From Gordionus sp. m RMFG-2023 (Eukaryota; Nematomorpha; Gordioida; Chordodea; Parachordodidae), in assembly GCF_954871325.1 (NCBI RefSeq), contig NC_088776.1, positions 36,752,508 through 36,816,507 of the forward strand: a DNA stretch of 64,000 bases. Reading direction: 5' to 3'. Below the pieces are notes generated by a model. It did no database searches and was not told where the DNA came from. It worked only from the letters and a program-made list of their open reading frames with translations. Positions 1 to 11,039 of the stretch are shown in pieces. The stretch's first letter is position 1, and every line of letters starts with the position of its first letter. Both the position numbers and the translations under genes were made by a program.

Positions 1-2204
1 TTTATATTTAAAATTGTAAAACCTCGGTTGGAGGGGGGGGATTATCTGGGGGTTGGTCCCAAATGATCCAGATACCTGCATATATTAATCTTTAATTTCA
101 AATTAAATCACCTTTTATAAAAGTCGACACGACCAATGAAGATTTTTTATCCGGGCCCATAAATTTTTTACTAGGTCCATAAAATAATTTTTTATGAAGG
201 AAAAAGACATAAACTTTCTAAATTCCAAGCTTAAAAAATTTTAGCCAAATTATCTCTGGTCTCATAAATTTGGGTTTGGGTCAGGTCAACCCTCTACATT
301 GATACCGCCTCACTTTCTATATTTATCAAACTGTAAACCTGCATATAAATTCTTTATAGAGGCTGCACTGAATTTTCAAAACTATAACCAATTAATACAT
401 ATTAATATATTTCTAATTTTTTAAATATAAAATATAATGTATAGATTTATTTATAATAAATCAAATTTCACACAAAATTTTTATTTTGAATAAATAATGT
501 AAAATTGAAATATATTAAAACCAAAATTATACAGTAATAAATCTACACAGCGAATAGCAAAAGCACATACAATTCATAAATAAATATACATTAAAAAAAT
601 ATAAAATTTATTATATTATAATATAATATATAATTTTCTTTGTCGGCATTTGGTAAAATAAAATCTTTGACGCTGTTGTTGGTCGGCGAAATATACATAA
701 AAAAGGAAATTAAAATAAAATCCTAGACAAAAGAATTTCTTTTATTTATTAATATTATTAATAATATTTTTAGAAAATATCTAACAAATAATAAATATTA
801 TAGATAAATCATTTTTTAGGATTTTCTTTTTCTTTTTTTGTATTCTAGTATTTTTAAACAAAACAAAAAAACACATATTGAATATATAATTTTTTGGTTT
901 TATAAATAAAATATTATTATGTTATAATCTTAAAAAAAATATCATTAAAACAATTAAATATTAGTGAGCAAGATAAGCTCTAGATTATTAAAAAAGAATT
1001 CCATTTGAAAGGAAAGGATATATTGGATGAAATTCATATACATATACGCTATTATTCCTCATTTATTTTTTAAATTCACCACAACAGGTATATTTATTCT
1101 AGTGTGCTTTTACCTTATTTCTGGTTTGCTAGAAACCAAATTTTATTTTCTTAGAAAATAATTTTGCTTATATTATAAATAATAAAATGATAAGTTTAGA
1201 AATTTTTTGTATACCAACTCACTTTTAAATTTTTGTTAATAATTTTATCATTTATAAATATATAATTAAGTCAAAACCGAAAATTTGATAATAATAACTA
1301 TTTTTTTTAAATATATTAGAACCCAGCAAGTCTGCTAGAAATCGGACTAGGGACTAAAAAATTGGAACGGGCTTGGGCTTTAAAATATAAAAATAAAAGG
1401 ATATAATCGGAATATCTCTGAGATTTGGAAGGACAAATCAATTATAGAGATTTTATTTTACATTATAAAAATGCATCTTATTTATATTTTTAAATAAAAA
1501 TTATGAGTTGCAACTGGATCAGGCTTAAATTTTGATCTGTAGGCTCAGGCCTAAAAAATAAAAAAATTGACCATTTTAAAAATATATTAGTCTTTCAATC
1601 AAAATGAATCTCCTAACCGTAAAAAAAGACAAAGAAGAAATAGAAAGAGAAAAAATTTTAAGGTTAAATAATTAATTTATTAAAAGAAATGCCAATTTTA
1701 TACAGTGTTGACCGGAATTGATGGAAAACATTTCCATATTTTTCAATTTATTTAAAAATAAATTATTTGATTTAAATTGTTAAAATAAAATATTTATATA
1801 TTATCACTAAGTTAAATAATTTATCTACAAACTAATTAAAAAATATGGCAATATTTTGAATTAATCTGCACAACACTGTAAATCATGTTTACATAAATTA
1901 CAATTTAGAAATTTGAGGTTTTTTTTTATCTCTTGCTTTTAGGCCAAATAATTTGTCCTTTTTATGTCGAATTACGATTACATTTTGTTTCTGCTAATAA
2001 TCATAATGACACTTTGTGTATGTAATAAAATGATTAATTTAGTTTATCGATTTTTTAATAATATAAAAACTTATTTTTAAGAATGTTTTTATTTTAAACT
2101 TTATAGTTTACGTATACTTTAGAGCTTAAGTAATAACTAAAAAATAATTTTTTTTTACAAATCAAATAATATTTTAACAAAGTTTTTATACATTATAAAT
2201 ATTT
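1..2204. other. Non-coding 5' flank of the Sp gene
   Basis: Very AT-rich DNA with long A and T runs and no open frame of useful length. I see no transposon with clear ends. A G-run near 45-50 and a few GC-rich islands (1321-1375, 1505-1555, with words such as GGCTCAGGCC) look like relics of the short GGGCC-type repeats found elsewhere in this window. The promoter and any 5' non-coding exon of the downstream gene should lie here or further left, but no TATA or initiator stands out from the AT background. Confidence 0.5.
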
Positions 2205-2227
2205 TCTTTATTATTTTTTATTTTTAG
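2205..2227 (+). promoter_or_regulatory. Putative 3' splice site in the 5' leader of the Sp gene
   Basis: A long T-rich tract ends in TTTTTAG at 2221-2227, 75 bp before the ATG at 2303, and base composition changes right after it (ACCCCATCTCGG). This is a textbook polypyrimidine tract plus AG. It suggests that the coding exon is preceded by an intron in the 5' leader, or that the site accepts a trans-spliced leader. No matching donor was identified upstream, so the choice between the two is open. Confidence 0.5.
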
Positions 2228-2302
2228 ACCCCATCTCGGATTAAAATATTTAATATTTCTTAAAAAGAGAAAACCTCAAATCCTTTCGTAGTAATAAATA
2301 AA

Positions 2303-4486
2303 ATGTTATTAACTCCATCGTTTAACATGGAGAAGTACTTTGCCTTTCAAGATCCTTGCAACTCACTTCCATTCTTTTACTCGCCTCCACTAGAAAATTT
2401 AAATATGCAAACCTTTTACAATGATAATAATAATTATCATCATAATACCCTTACCCATAAATTCGGCCAGAACGAATTAAAAATCAAGACTTACGAAAAA
2501 TTTAACTCACCTTCTAAACAAAATCGTAAAATCAGTAGTCTAAATAACAAAGATGTATCCTCCGATCCTCTTCATCTAATGAAATATCACCACGAAGGAG
2601 ACAATGTGTTTAGACAAAATACATCCATCCCATATCCTTACTATTTATATGCTCCCTCTGGATCTTCTATCCATAATTCTTACCATCATCCTCCTCCAAC
2701 AATCTACGGACCTAATAGGAAAATCTCTACCGATAATATAAATTCCACGGTCGTTAAATCTAATTCGTCAAGTATGGACTGTTTTGGTAAATATTATTCA
2801 CCACCTACACCTCCCTCCTTAAAATCGCAAGAAATGCAATATATGCTTCCTTCGAGCAGTACGTGCAAGCCTAGTCGTTTAGATATCCCATTTTCGAACT
2901 CAAACATTAAAAATACTGCATTCATTTATCCATCACCGCCTATAGAAAATAGGACTTGCAAACAAAACACCTTGAATATTTCACTCGATCTCAATAAACA
3001 ATCTAATGATAAATCTATGGCATCCTCATCACCTCAAAAAATGAAGTTTACAATAGAGAGCCTGATTGGAACGGGAAAGGATACATGTAGTAACGTGGCC
3101 ACATCCGAAGAAGAAACTATTTTTAAAAATTCTCTTTCTTTCCAAATTATCAAACCAAGGACTCACTCCTTCAACAATAACTATAGCTCTAGTACTGAAA
3201 ATAATTTTAATAATACTTATCATAAGATGGTAAACTTCGATCTAGAGAACAAAAAATGCAAATCCATTGTTAAGCAACGACTACATTCTAAAGGTGGTTC
3301 ATATAAAAAACGATCAGAATTGCCCCCAACCTCGAATTTCATCATAAATAAATTGAATATGGCGGAGGAAGCTAGTTCATTTCCTTTCGAAGATGAAATC
3401 CAAAATCTTATTTCTTCGATAAATACATCCACAACTTTTGACCATAATTCTGCCCCCTTTTCTTGTAGTTATAACTCCTTCATGCCCATTGTAGACGAAC
3501 AATCAAAACACTCTAACACTCACAATACTTTAGCCAATTTCAATGATTTATATGTTAATAAAGTTGACAGCATATCTAAGTTGAATTCAAGTGATAAAAT
3601 TTTTTATGCACAGCCTTCCTCTAAACATAAAGTACGCATACAGAACAAATTAACTAAAAAACACAAAAGCAAGGTTCCGTCCACCACTCCTAAAAAGGCC
3701 TATAAAAGCCCCTCAAAAATCTTACCAAATTCTGCGTTTGATAAGAAACAAGGCCGGCGATGCAAATGTCCAAATTGTGTCGAGTTTTCCAAATCCAAAT
3801 GCGACCGTTCTAACAACTTACAAATATCATCTATCATAAACCCAAAGGCTTCTAGCAAGCATGCGTTTTCTTTCTCGCGTGATAATATATCACATTTACC
3901 TCCCCATTTGAAGAAATACCATGTGTGCCATTTCACTGACTGCGGTAAAATTTATGGTAAGACTTCACATCTTAAAGCTCATCTCAGGTGGCATTCTGGG
4001 GAGAGACCCTTTGTTTGCGATTGGCTATTTTGTGGAAAAAGTTTTACCCGTTCAGACGAACTCCAAAGGCATGTCAGAACTCACACCGGGGAAAAACGAT
4101 TTTCTTGCCCTGAATGCGGTAAGAAGTTTATGCGGAGCGACCACCTGAATAAGCATTCTAAAACCCACAAAATCTCAGATGCTATTACCGAAAATGACGA
4201 TTCCCTTCCCTCTAATAGTAGTATTAATCATAACGTTATTAAATATAGAAGCACTTTTCTTGTCAGTTCTAGTGAGAATGATGACGATAATGATCATATT
4301 AAAAATGATATGGAAGAAGAAACACATAAACGGGATGAGGAAGGAGGCAGCTCCAATATTATATACAAATTAAATTCGATAGGCAGTAAAAATTGTCCTT
4401 TCGATTTCGAGTCCGATAGGGATAACACATCGATATGCGCTACTTGTTGTGATGAAGATATGACCGTTGATGTAGAAAATCTATAA
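2303..4486 (+). CDS. Sp-family (Sp5/Sp6-9/Buttonhead-like) zinc-finger transcription factor
   Basis: 727-residue nuclear DNA-binding regulator in one uninterrupted exon. The Buttonhead box (CKCPNC, residues 487-492) lies about 50 residues before three C2H2 fingers at roughly 542-564, 572-594 and 602-622, joined by HSGERPF and HTGEKRF linkers. The base-contact positions are KTSHLKAH (finger 1), RSDELQRH (finger 2) and RSDHLNKH (finger 3), the set that Sp proteins use to read GC/GT boxes. [14 protein letters not shown] in finger 2 resembles Sp5 and Sp6-9 more than Sp1-4. The first 480 residues are low complexity (Asn, Ser, Pro rich with SPP/TPP motifs). The C-terminal tail has an acidic run (about 655-680). 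I found no clear Sp box (SPLALLA-type). The ATG follows AATAAATAAA, a favourable context, and is the first in this frame after the leader splice site. Family very sure; subfamily tentative. Confidence 0.95.
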   Translation: MLLTPSFNMEKYFAFQDPCNSLPFFYSPPLENLNMQTFYNDNNNYHHNTLTHKFGQNELKIKTYEKFNSPSKQNRKISSLNNKDVSSDPLHLMKYHHEGDNVFRQNTSIPYPYYLYAPSGSSIHNSYHHPPPTIYGPNRKISTDNINSTVVKSNSSSMDCFGKYYSPPTPPSLKSQEMQYMLPSSSTCKPSRLDIPFSNSNIKNTAFIYPSPPIENRTCKQNTLNISLDLNKQSNDKSMASSSPQKMKFTIESLIGTGKDTCSNVATSEEETIFKNSLSFQIIKPRTHSFNNNYSSSTENNFNNTYHKMVNFDLENKKCKSIVKQRLHSKGGSYKKRSELPPTSNFIINKLNMAEEASSFPFEDEIQNLISSINTSTTFDHNSAPFSCSYNSFMPIVDEQSKHSNTHNTLANFNDLYVNKVDSISKLNSSDKIFYAQPSSKHKVRIQNKLTKKHKSKVPSTTPKKAYKSPSKILPNSAFDKKQGRRCKCPNCVEFSKSKCDRSNNLQISSIINPKASSKHAFSFSRDNISHLPPHLKKYHVCHFTDCGKIYGKTSHLKAHLRWHSGERPFVCDWLFCGKSFTRSDELQRHVRTHTGEKRFSCPECGKKFMRSDHLNKHSKTHKISDAITENDDSLPSNSSINHNVIKYRSTFLVSSSENDDDNDHIKNDMEEETHKRDEEGGSSNIIYKLNSIGSKNCPFDFESDRDNTSICATCCDEDMTVDVENL

Positions 4487-4566
4487 AATAATAAAAGGGA
4501 TCGGGTTTTTTTTCTCTAAATTTCTTAAGAATAATACACTCAAACTCTTCATTTTTCTTTCATGAG

Positions 4567-4572
4567 AATAAA
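4567..4572 (+). promoter_or_regulatory. Candidate polyadenylation signal of the Sp gene
   Basis: AATAAA lies 80 bp after the stop codon and is followed within about 45 bp by T-rich and TTTGTAATC sequence. In DNA this AT-rich the hexamer is common by chance, so the call depends mainly on its position. Confidence 0.4.
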
Positions 4573-4599
4573 TTTCACATAAATATTTATTTGTAATCA

Positions 4600-6182
4600 G
4601 TTTCTATTATGACCTTTGGATTTTATTTTTGCAGCTTTCAGTTATATATCTATCGATTTTTTCCCCTCACATTTATATATTTTACTTAAATGTAGTAGTT
4701 TTTATAGAAAATAAATACTTTTTTGAATATTATTAATTTAATATCTTATCTAACTGTAAACAAAAATTTTTTGCTTACCAACAACGACTGAAATATACAT
4801 GATAATAAAATATTATATTTTTACAGACATACGCCAGTCAAAAACTGAAAACAATTTTGATTTATCATTAAAAAAATCGTTATTTTTTCTTTTGCCTGTT
4901 TACCAAAAATAAAATTTATAATATCTGCAAAGACGCATAAAAGTTTGGAATTTTAAATATTACACTATTATATAAAATAAATGATACCAACTAATTACAA
5001 ATTCATTCTAATCACATAATGAAATCCATACATTCGCATATTGAGTCTCATAATTTTTTTCATTTATTTAAACGTATTCTTAAAATGTATTTTGTTAACC
5101 TTTGTAAAAAAAAATCTTTTTTTTCCTTATCGCAGTTATCAAAAAAAACAGGGTGTATAATTTTATTCTAAAATATAAATTGTTAAAGCTCAAATTAACA
5201 TTATTTTTTAAAACTTTTATAAATATATTATTTATTTTATAATATGTTCCATAAAAAAATGATATAATTATTATATACTTCTTTTCAATAAAACTTATAT
5301 TTATATTATAATATAGAAGAATTGAGGAAGTATTATATATAAATAAAATATTTTCTAGATTTTTAAACTTGAGGACTCACTTTTTAATTTATATTTAAAT
5401 AGACCAAAAATATAAATTTAAAGAGGGTTCTCCAACATTTTTAAGGTATCTAAACCACAGCCCCTTTAACGATTCTTCTGACAAATATCATTATAACATT
5501 TCCCAGGGGATCAGAAATTGCGAAAAAAAAACTTGAACATTTTTTTCCGGATCCTTTTTCTCTTTAAGGTCTGATACAAATCCAATTTTTTTAAATATTG
5601 TATTGTACGATATTTCAACGAAAGCGAAAAAAATCTAAACGAAAAATAAAAAGAACTTGTGTTATTCTTGAAAAGAATATTTAAAAAATACTAAATAAGT
5701 TAAAATTTAATCAAGATATAAGTCCGGTCCAGTCCAAAATTAAATTTTAGGTCCCAAAATTTGACCAAGTCTGAGATAAGCTCTAATATAAAATAAATTA
5801 GGATATAATTTTTATCATGATTTCCTCCCTTTGCCTCATAACAACTTTTCCTTTAAACTAATCATGATTCATGAATACTTTAAAAAAAAAATTCTTCTAT
5901 TATCAAAATCCAACAAAATTTAATATAAATTATTATATTTAAATTATTATATTTAAATTATTAAATATATATGATTTAAAAAGGGGATTGAACCTATAAG
6001 TATAAAGGTTAGGTTCATTCGTGTTCTTAGTTTAAAATGTTAAAAATGTTTCGCTCCATTTAGGTCCTTTTTAAACAAATTTATGTCTGTTCGTTACGGT
6101 TTATAAATTCATATCAATTTTTTTTGGTTCGTTTCAGTTTTTCTATGAATTTTTAAAGTTAATCAGCATATATTATTTAGCT
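4600..6182. other. AT-rich intergenic DNA, no gene seen
   Basis: No coding frame and no RNA gene recognised. It contains degraded repeat-like islands, for example 5715-5775 (GTCCGGTCCAGTCC...GGTCCC) and, from about 5985 to 6130, sequence with GGTTAGGTTCATTCG and GTTCGTTACGGTTT that has a looser counterpart around 7230-7350 on the far side of the 6191-6986 element. The two stretches may be halves of one older repeat split by that insertion. Confidence 0.4.
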
Positions 6183-6190
6183 AAAACACC

Positions 6191-6986
6191 TATACCTACA
6201 AAAATTCGAATCAAATATTTCCATTATATTGTATTATTTGTATTCGTACGAATAATATAAACATTATTCGATTCGAAAATTAAATTCTTTATAAAATATT
6301 AATGAAAAAATCAGAATATGGAAGAATCTATCTTTGAATATTATTTTTAAAAAAATTTGTGATTTCATCTTGAAAGATTTATTGTTCATGAGAATTATAA
6401 AAATTTACTTATAAATAAACATATTTAGAATTTTCGGTAAAATTTTATTAAAAATCTTTCTTCCTTAAAAAAATCTTCAATGATTTTTGTTCAAAAGATT
6501 TATTTTTCAAACTCTGGAAAAATTAGTTTATTAAAATTTAAAAAGTGATTTATAGATTTAGAAATAAAGTTAAAAAAGTAAAAAATTCCTTTAAGGAACA
6601 TGTTAAATACTTCCAAATAATTTTAAATATTAATGAATGAATATTAAGACTTCTCTCATTGCTATACTCATTACTAAACATAGACATATATATATGGCTG
6701 GGTTGTAGTTACACCCTCATATAACTTCATATCTGGGTTACAAGGTTTGTTGGTATCCTTGAATCGGCATAATTATATGGAGGATGGGCCTTCATGTGAT
6801 TCACGTATACTCTATACGTGCTAATAAAGATAAAGAATGAATTTTAATATTTACGAATAATGTCGAATATATAAGATAAATTTGGAATAATATGAAAAAT
6901 AAAAATTATACTAATAATTCGATCGAATAATGCATAAAAAATTATTCGACGAATAATATTTACTTTACTAATTCGTTTTAGGCATA
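6191..6986. mobile_element. Non-autonomous hAT-like element, ATTCG-rich, with perfect 8-bp target duplication
   Basis: About 796 bp. The left end reads TATACCTACAAAAATTCG; the right end, reverse-complemented, reads TATGCCTAAAACGAATTAG. The element is flanked by AAAACACC at 6183-6190 and 6987-6994, an exact 8-bp direct repeat as hAT transposases make. Subterminal regions are full of ATTCG/CGAAT words in both orientations. No transposase motif was found, so it is non-autonomous. A second copy in the opposite orientation lies at about 7513-8409. Confidence 0.75.
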
Positions 6987-7512
6987 AAAACACCCTATGA
7001 TAAAAAATATTTTCTTTTAAAAATTAAAACCAAACAAAAATTAAAGAAAATAAGTTGAATTTCTTCATTTTATTATAAAACATGCATAATAAGAGAAATA
7101 ACAAATTAAGTGAAATAACCTTAACTACAAAAAAATTTGTTATTAATTTTTTTAAAAAAATATTTTATATTATGTCAATCATTTAAAATATATAAATATA
7201 ATTTCAAAAAGCATAATGAACCAATTCAATTCTGTTCGATTTCCCAAATAATTATAGCCGTTAGGTCCTCCTTTCAAAATTTTTCTATATAGATTCTGTT
7301 ACGGTTAGAATAATATTAACAGTTTATTTCGGTTTTGAGGTTCGGTTTGACATCCTGATTTAAAAAATGAAACTATTCAAAAGTGAATCAATTTCGCCCT
7401 GTTCTTTTAAAATTTTGTTATATTACCTTTAGCCTTTATATGTGCCCAGGGTCGTGTCTAGATTTTTGGTGGCGGCAAAAATATTTTGGGTGGCCATATT
7501 TAAAATTCTGGG

Positions 7513-8409
7513 CATACCTAAAACGAATTATTTGTTATTCGATTCGATTTGATTCGATTCGTATTTTACGAATATGAATATTACAATTATTCGATTCGAA
7601 TCGAATTCGAATAAGGAAAATATATTATTCGTCGAAAAATTTTTTATCTATTATACCATTTAAAATAATAATATTGAAAAATAATCATATATTATTAGTA
7701 GGAATTATTTTCAATTATTCCTATTTAATAAAATTTCCTAGTGGAATAATGAATAAACATTTTATATTTCTAAAATTGTTGTTAACGGCTGTTTTTATTC
7801 CAATAACTTCATAATACTAAATTAACTTCCGAAAATTGTTTTATGATAGACGAAGAAAGTATTTATTTTTATATGCAATTTATAACACATATACAATTAT
7901 AATAAACTTGTAGTAGCCATCCCGTCAAGAATGACGGGCTAACCAGATATTTCTCCGTCGTTTGTTGATGGATCATAAATTTTACTTTTTGCAAAAACTT
8001 TTTGTTTAAAAAATTTGTTGTTGGTATATTTGTTTTCTACATGATATGAATATTATATAGATTTTACTACATTATATATAAAAATACTATATATATATAT
8101 ACTTCATATTATCTTACTAATAAATTTGTTTGTCTTTAATTCATAGTTAAATTTTACAAAATAAATTTAATATTCTATCTTTTTAAATTTATGGTTAAAT
8201 AAAATTTTCGAATTGAATCGAATATTCGACGAATCAAATCGAATAATCATTTTATTATTCGTACGAATACGAATAATGAATTATTCGATTTAAACGAATA
8301 TGAATAATGAATTATTCGATTTAAACGAATACGAATAATTCTATTATTCGATTCGGAATTTCGAATTGAATATGAATAATCCAATTCGATTCGTATTTTT
8401 GTAGGTATC
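7513..8409. mobile_element. Second copy of the ATTCG-rich hAT-like element, inverted relative to the first
   Basis: Left end ATACCTAAAACGAATT and right end (reverse-complemented) ATACCTACAAAAATACGAATC match the right and left ends of 6191-6986 respectively, so the copies face opposite ways about 0.5 kb apart. Interior ATTCG/CGAAT clusters are dense at 7535-7620 and 8210-8400. Flanking TCTGGGCA (left) and TCTGGGTT (right) agree at 6 of 8 positions and may be a worn target duplication; the exact boundary is uncertain by about 2 bp. A segment near 7918-7985 with CCCGTCAAGAATGACGG resembles the outer end of the reverse-transcriptase palindrome at 61.1 kb. Confidence 0.6.
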
Positions 8410-8415
8410 TGGGTT

Positions 8416-9129
8416 ATATATATTTCCTATATTTTATTTAATAAATTTTATAAAATTACAAAGAGCACAAAATAAATGATTATTTTACGAATAAGCATAA
8501 TTGCAAAATTTGCTATAAATTTATATGGATTAGGTATTGTTCAAAATCATTTTATCTTCCATGTGTTCTTGTTTGCAAACGATAATTTAATATCTTTGCT
8601 AAAGAAGTAGCGGTACCAATTTCTATGGAAATAAGGGCTAGAGAAACAAGCCGATCCTCAATCATGCAGGATTTTAGGTAGGTTTTGAATAATTCCGACT
8701 TTAAAAATTTACACTTATCCGAAGACAGATCTAGATTATTTGCAAAATTTGTAGGACTAAAATATTAATAAACGTTTGCGTAGGCAATACTATTAATAAA
8801 GTTAAATTTGTTTAGGATGATTATAGCATGTATAGATAATATTGATTATAATGTTTAATTCGATGGATCTAATTCATTAATGTCCTGAGGCATAGGCAGC
8901 GGGGGAGAGACTAATTCACACACCGCCACCCTCTCCCTAAATCCCAAAACTTTAGATACCGGCAAAAATATCGTTTTGTATTATTAATTAATTTATATTT
9001 TATAATATTCATTCCTGCTTTTGCATACATATTCTAATTTACTTCTAATTAACACATTCACAAAAGACATAAATATGCTACTAATTTATTCTATGGATTA
9101 ATATCGATTTCAAACTTTTGCTTGGCATA
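8416..9129. other. Intergenic DNA leading into a hAT relic
   Basis: No open frame. A GC-richer island at 8890-8970 (GGCAGCGGGGGAGAGAC...CCGCCACCCTCTCCC) looks like a transposon terminus, and could be the left end of the hAT whose transposase remains lie at 9130-10080. Nothing else recognised. Confidence 0.3.
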
Positions 9130-10080
9130 ATATTTTTCTATCATTTTAAAATTTCCCACCAAATCTTGAAACCTTTTCACTGCAAAACGAAAATAAAATA
9201 TTTCAATAAAATGGCATCGATGAATTGAGACTATGAGAACAGCTTTAAGCATTGTATTGAAACTTAATAAAATTAGAGTAAATGTAGATGCCGAATTTAA
9301 ATTATATGTCATTATTGAGTCAAAAGCAAAACTCTATTAATTAAATATTTGTCTGCCTCGATTCGCAGCTAGGCAAGCTATCATTCCAATATTAATATAT
9401 GGTCAATTGAAGAATACTATAAAACAAATCTCTTTATCCCCCTCTTGGATACTTTCAAAACTCAAATGAATTAAAAGTTCTTGTTTGATCAGGCAGCACT
9501 TGCAAATATTATCTCCGATTCCTTTAGAATCTATTCCAAATCTTGAGAGAAGAAACTATTAAATATTTGGATTTATTGTGAGGAGTTAAAGTGTCCCATA
9601 ATTAATTAGCTGAATGCAAACTAAGTTATAAATGGTAATTATGGTTGCTAATGTTCCGTAAACGTTATAGATACTCCGCATAATTTTAAAAACATTTTAT
9701 ATTATCTTCCTCAGGGGCGTCACTAGAATTTACAATCTCAGGGGGCTCAAAAAAAATTATTTTTAATTATTTTCAAAATCACCTTTTTTTTATTAGCTAA
9801 CATTATATATAGAATTACCGTCTTTTTTAGCTAACATTATCCTAAATTTCTTTTTAAGTAAGTTATCTTTTTTTTACTGATATAAAAATAAATTTAAAAT
9901 TTTGAGGGGCCCTTCAAATTTTTCAGGGGGCTTAAGCTCCTGCCCTCCCCCTAGTGATACTACTTTTACTAATATATTAAAACTATTATATATTTTGGCA
10001 ACTCTACCCATTAGTACTTCTACCATTGAAGGAACATTTTTTTTCTTAAACAAAATAAAAACATACTGAGAACAGACCTG
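9130..10080 (+). pseudogene. Decayed hAT transposase of the THAP12/ZMYM1-like type
   Basis: Read in shifting frames on the + strand, the region gives successive motifs of this transposase family in order: LNKIRVNVDAEF at about 9270, CLPRFAARQ at about 9350, a stretch resembling EEYYKTNLFIPLLDTF at about 9410-9460, and beyond an inserted MITE (9712-9963) LYILATLPISTSTIEGTFFF at about 9990-10050, followed by KIKTY. In family members the last block is the C-terminal dimerisation region (LP.STAS.ERSFS.LRRIKTYL). Stop codons and frame changes throughout show that it is dead. A likely right terminus is CGTGCCGCCGCTG near 10098. A relative lies on the other strand at 11.0-12.0 kb. Confidence 0.65.
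9712..9963. mobile_element. Short MITE inserted in the hAT transposase relic
   Basis: About 250 bp with imperfect inverted ends CAGGGGCGTCACTAG and, at the right, CCCCCTAGTGATACT. The inner ends carry GGGGGCTC and GGGGGCTTAAG. The insertion interrupts the transposase relic just before its C-terminal domain. Relatives of its ends occur at 45276 (GCGTGACTAGGGGGG) and 47392-47430 (CCCACTGAGATTGTAAA...GACGCCCC). The target duplication is not clear (ATCTTCCT left, ACTTTTAC right). Confidence 0.55.
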
Positions 10081-10335
10081 TATGGCGTGCCGCCGCTGAC
10101 CTTTTATAGAGATTTCAAGCCACCACCAATTTTAAGCGCTGTTACAATGTTCTATATATGAACTATTATAAACACCCCAAATAAATATCGGACTATTTAT
10201 TCATTTGTTCCATCTACTTTACATTTGTCTATTCAACGTTCGAAAATGAATGATCTGCAATATAAGTTAGATTGATATAAAATTAACACTATACATATCA
10301 ATAAACTAAGAATGGTAAGGAAGTTTTTTGGCAAG

Positions 10336-10467
10336 ATCATACTTTCAAATAATAATAAAAAGAAATTCTTTCTACAAAAAAGCTGAGAAAAAAGATAAAA
10401 AAGCTGAGAAAAAAGATAAAAAAGCTGAGAAAAAAGATAATAAAGTTGAAAATAAAAAATTCAAGGA
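10336..10467 (+). other. Possible orphan exon encoding a Lys/Glu/Asp heptapeptide repeat
   Basis: A T-rich tract ending in GGCAAG (AG at 10334-10335) opens a frame that encodes three perfect copies of the heptapeptide KKAEKKD (10376-10438, 21-bp period), then NKVENKKFKE. The frame is followed at 10468 by GTAAGT, a consensus 5' splice site. The sequence is open throughout and charge-rich, like the coiled or disordered linkers of many host proteins. No neighbouring exon was found, so it may be a chance frame over a 21-bp tandem repeat or the remnant of a gene carried here. Function not recognised. Confidence 0.3.
10376..10438 (+). repeat. 21-bp tandem repeat, three copies
   Basis: AAAAAAGCTGAGAAAAAAGA plus T repeats three times without change, followed by a fourth degenerate unit. 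The period is a multiple of three and the copies are identical, so the array is young. Confidence 0.85.
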
Positions 10468-11039
10468 GTAAGTTTCATTAATATTTATTAATATAGTAAT
10501 CAATTCGTATATCTAAGTTTATATTTGTGTAAAATGCATTTATGTTTCGGTATATATTACCTTTTTCTATAAATAATGTACAATTTTTCAATCACTTTGT
10601 CACGCTTAACATAAGTTGATTACAATTTATTCATTATCGTTAGGGGGGGGGGGGGGTAGATTTTGAAAGGGGTTTGCAGCGCGTACGCAGGAATTTGGTC
10701 TGGGGGGGGGGGGTAGGATAATAAAAAATTTTAAGAAATATTATTGTTATTTAAAAATATTATATATACATTTATTAGGACTAATAACTTTTCTAATACA
10801 CAATTTTAAATTAATGTGAATTACAAAAAAATTATATATAAACCAGCATTAAAAAACTATAAAATAAATGTGAATTATAAAATTTAAAGTGAATATAACC
10901 ACGATATGAATCACTTAAATGACCCAAAATGGGAATTTAAATTTTTTGAGCCTTTAAAATTTATATATAAAGTATAAAAAAATTTAATGTTGGAAATATA
11001 AATTAATACACAAAAAGTTTCTTAGGAATAATTGTATTT

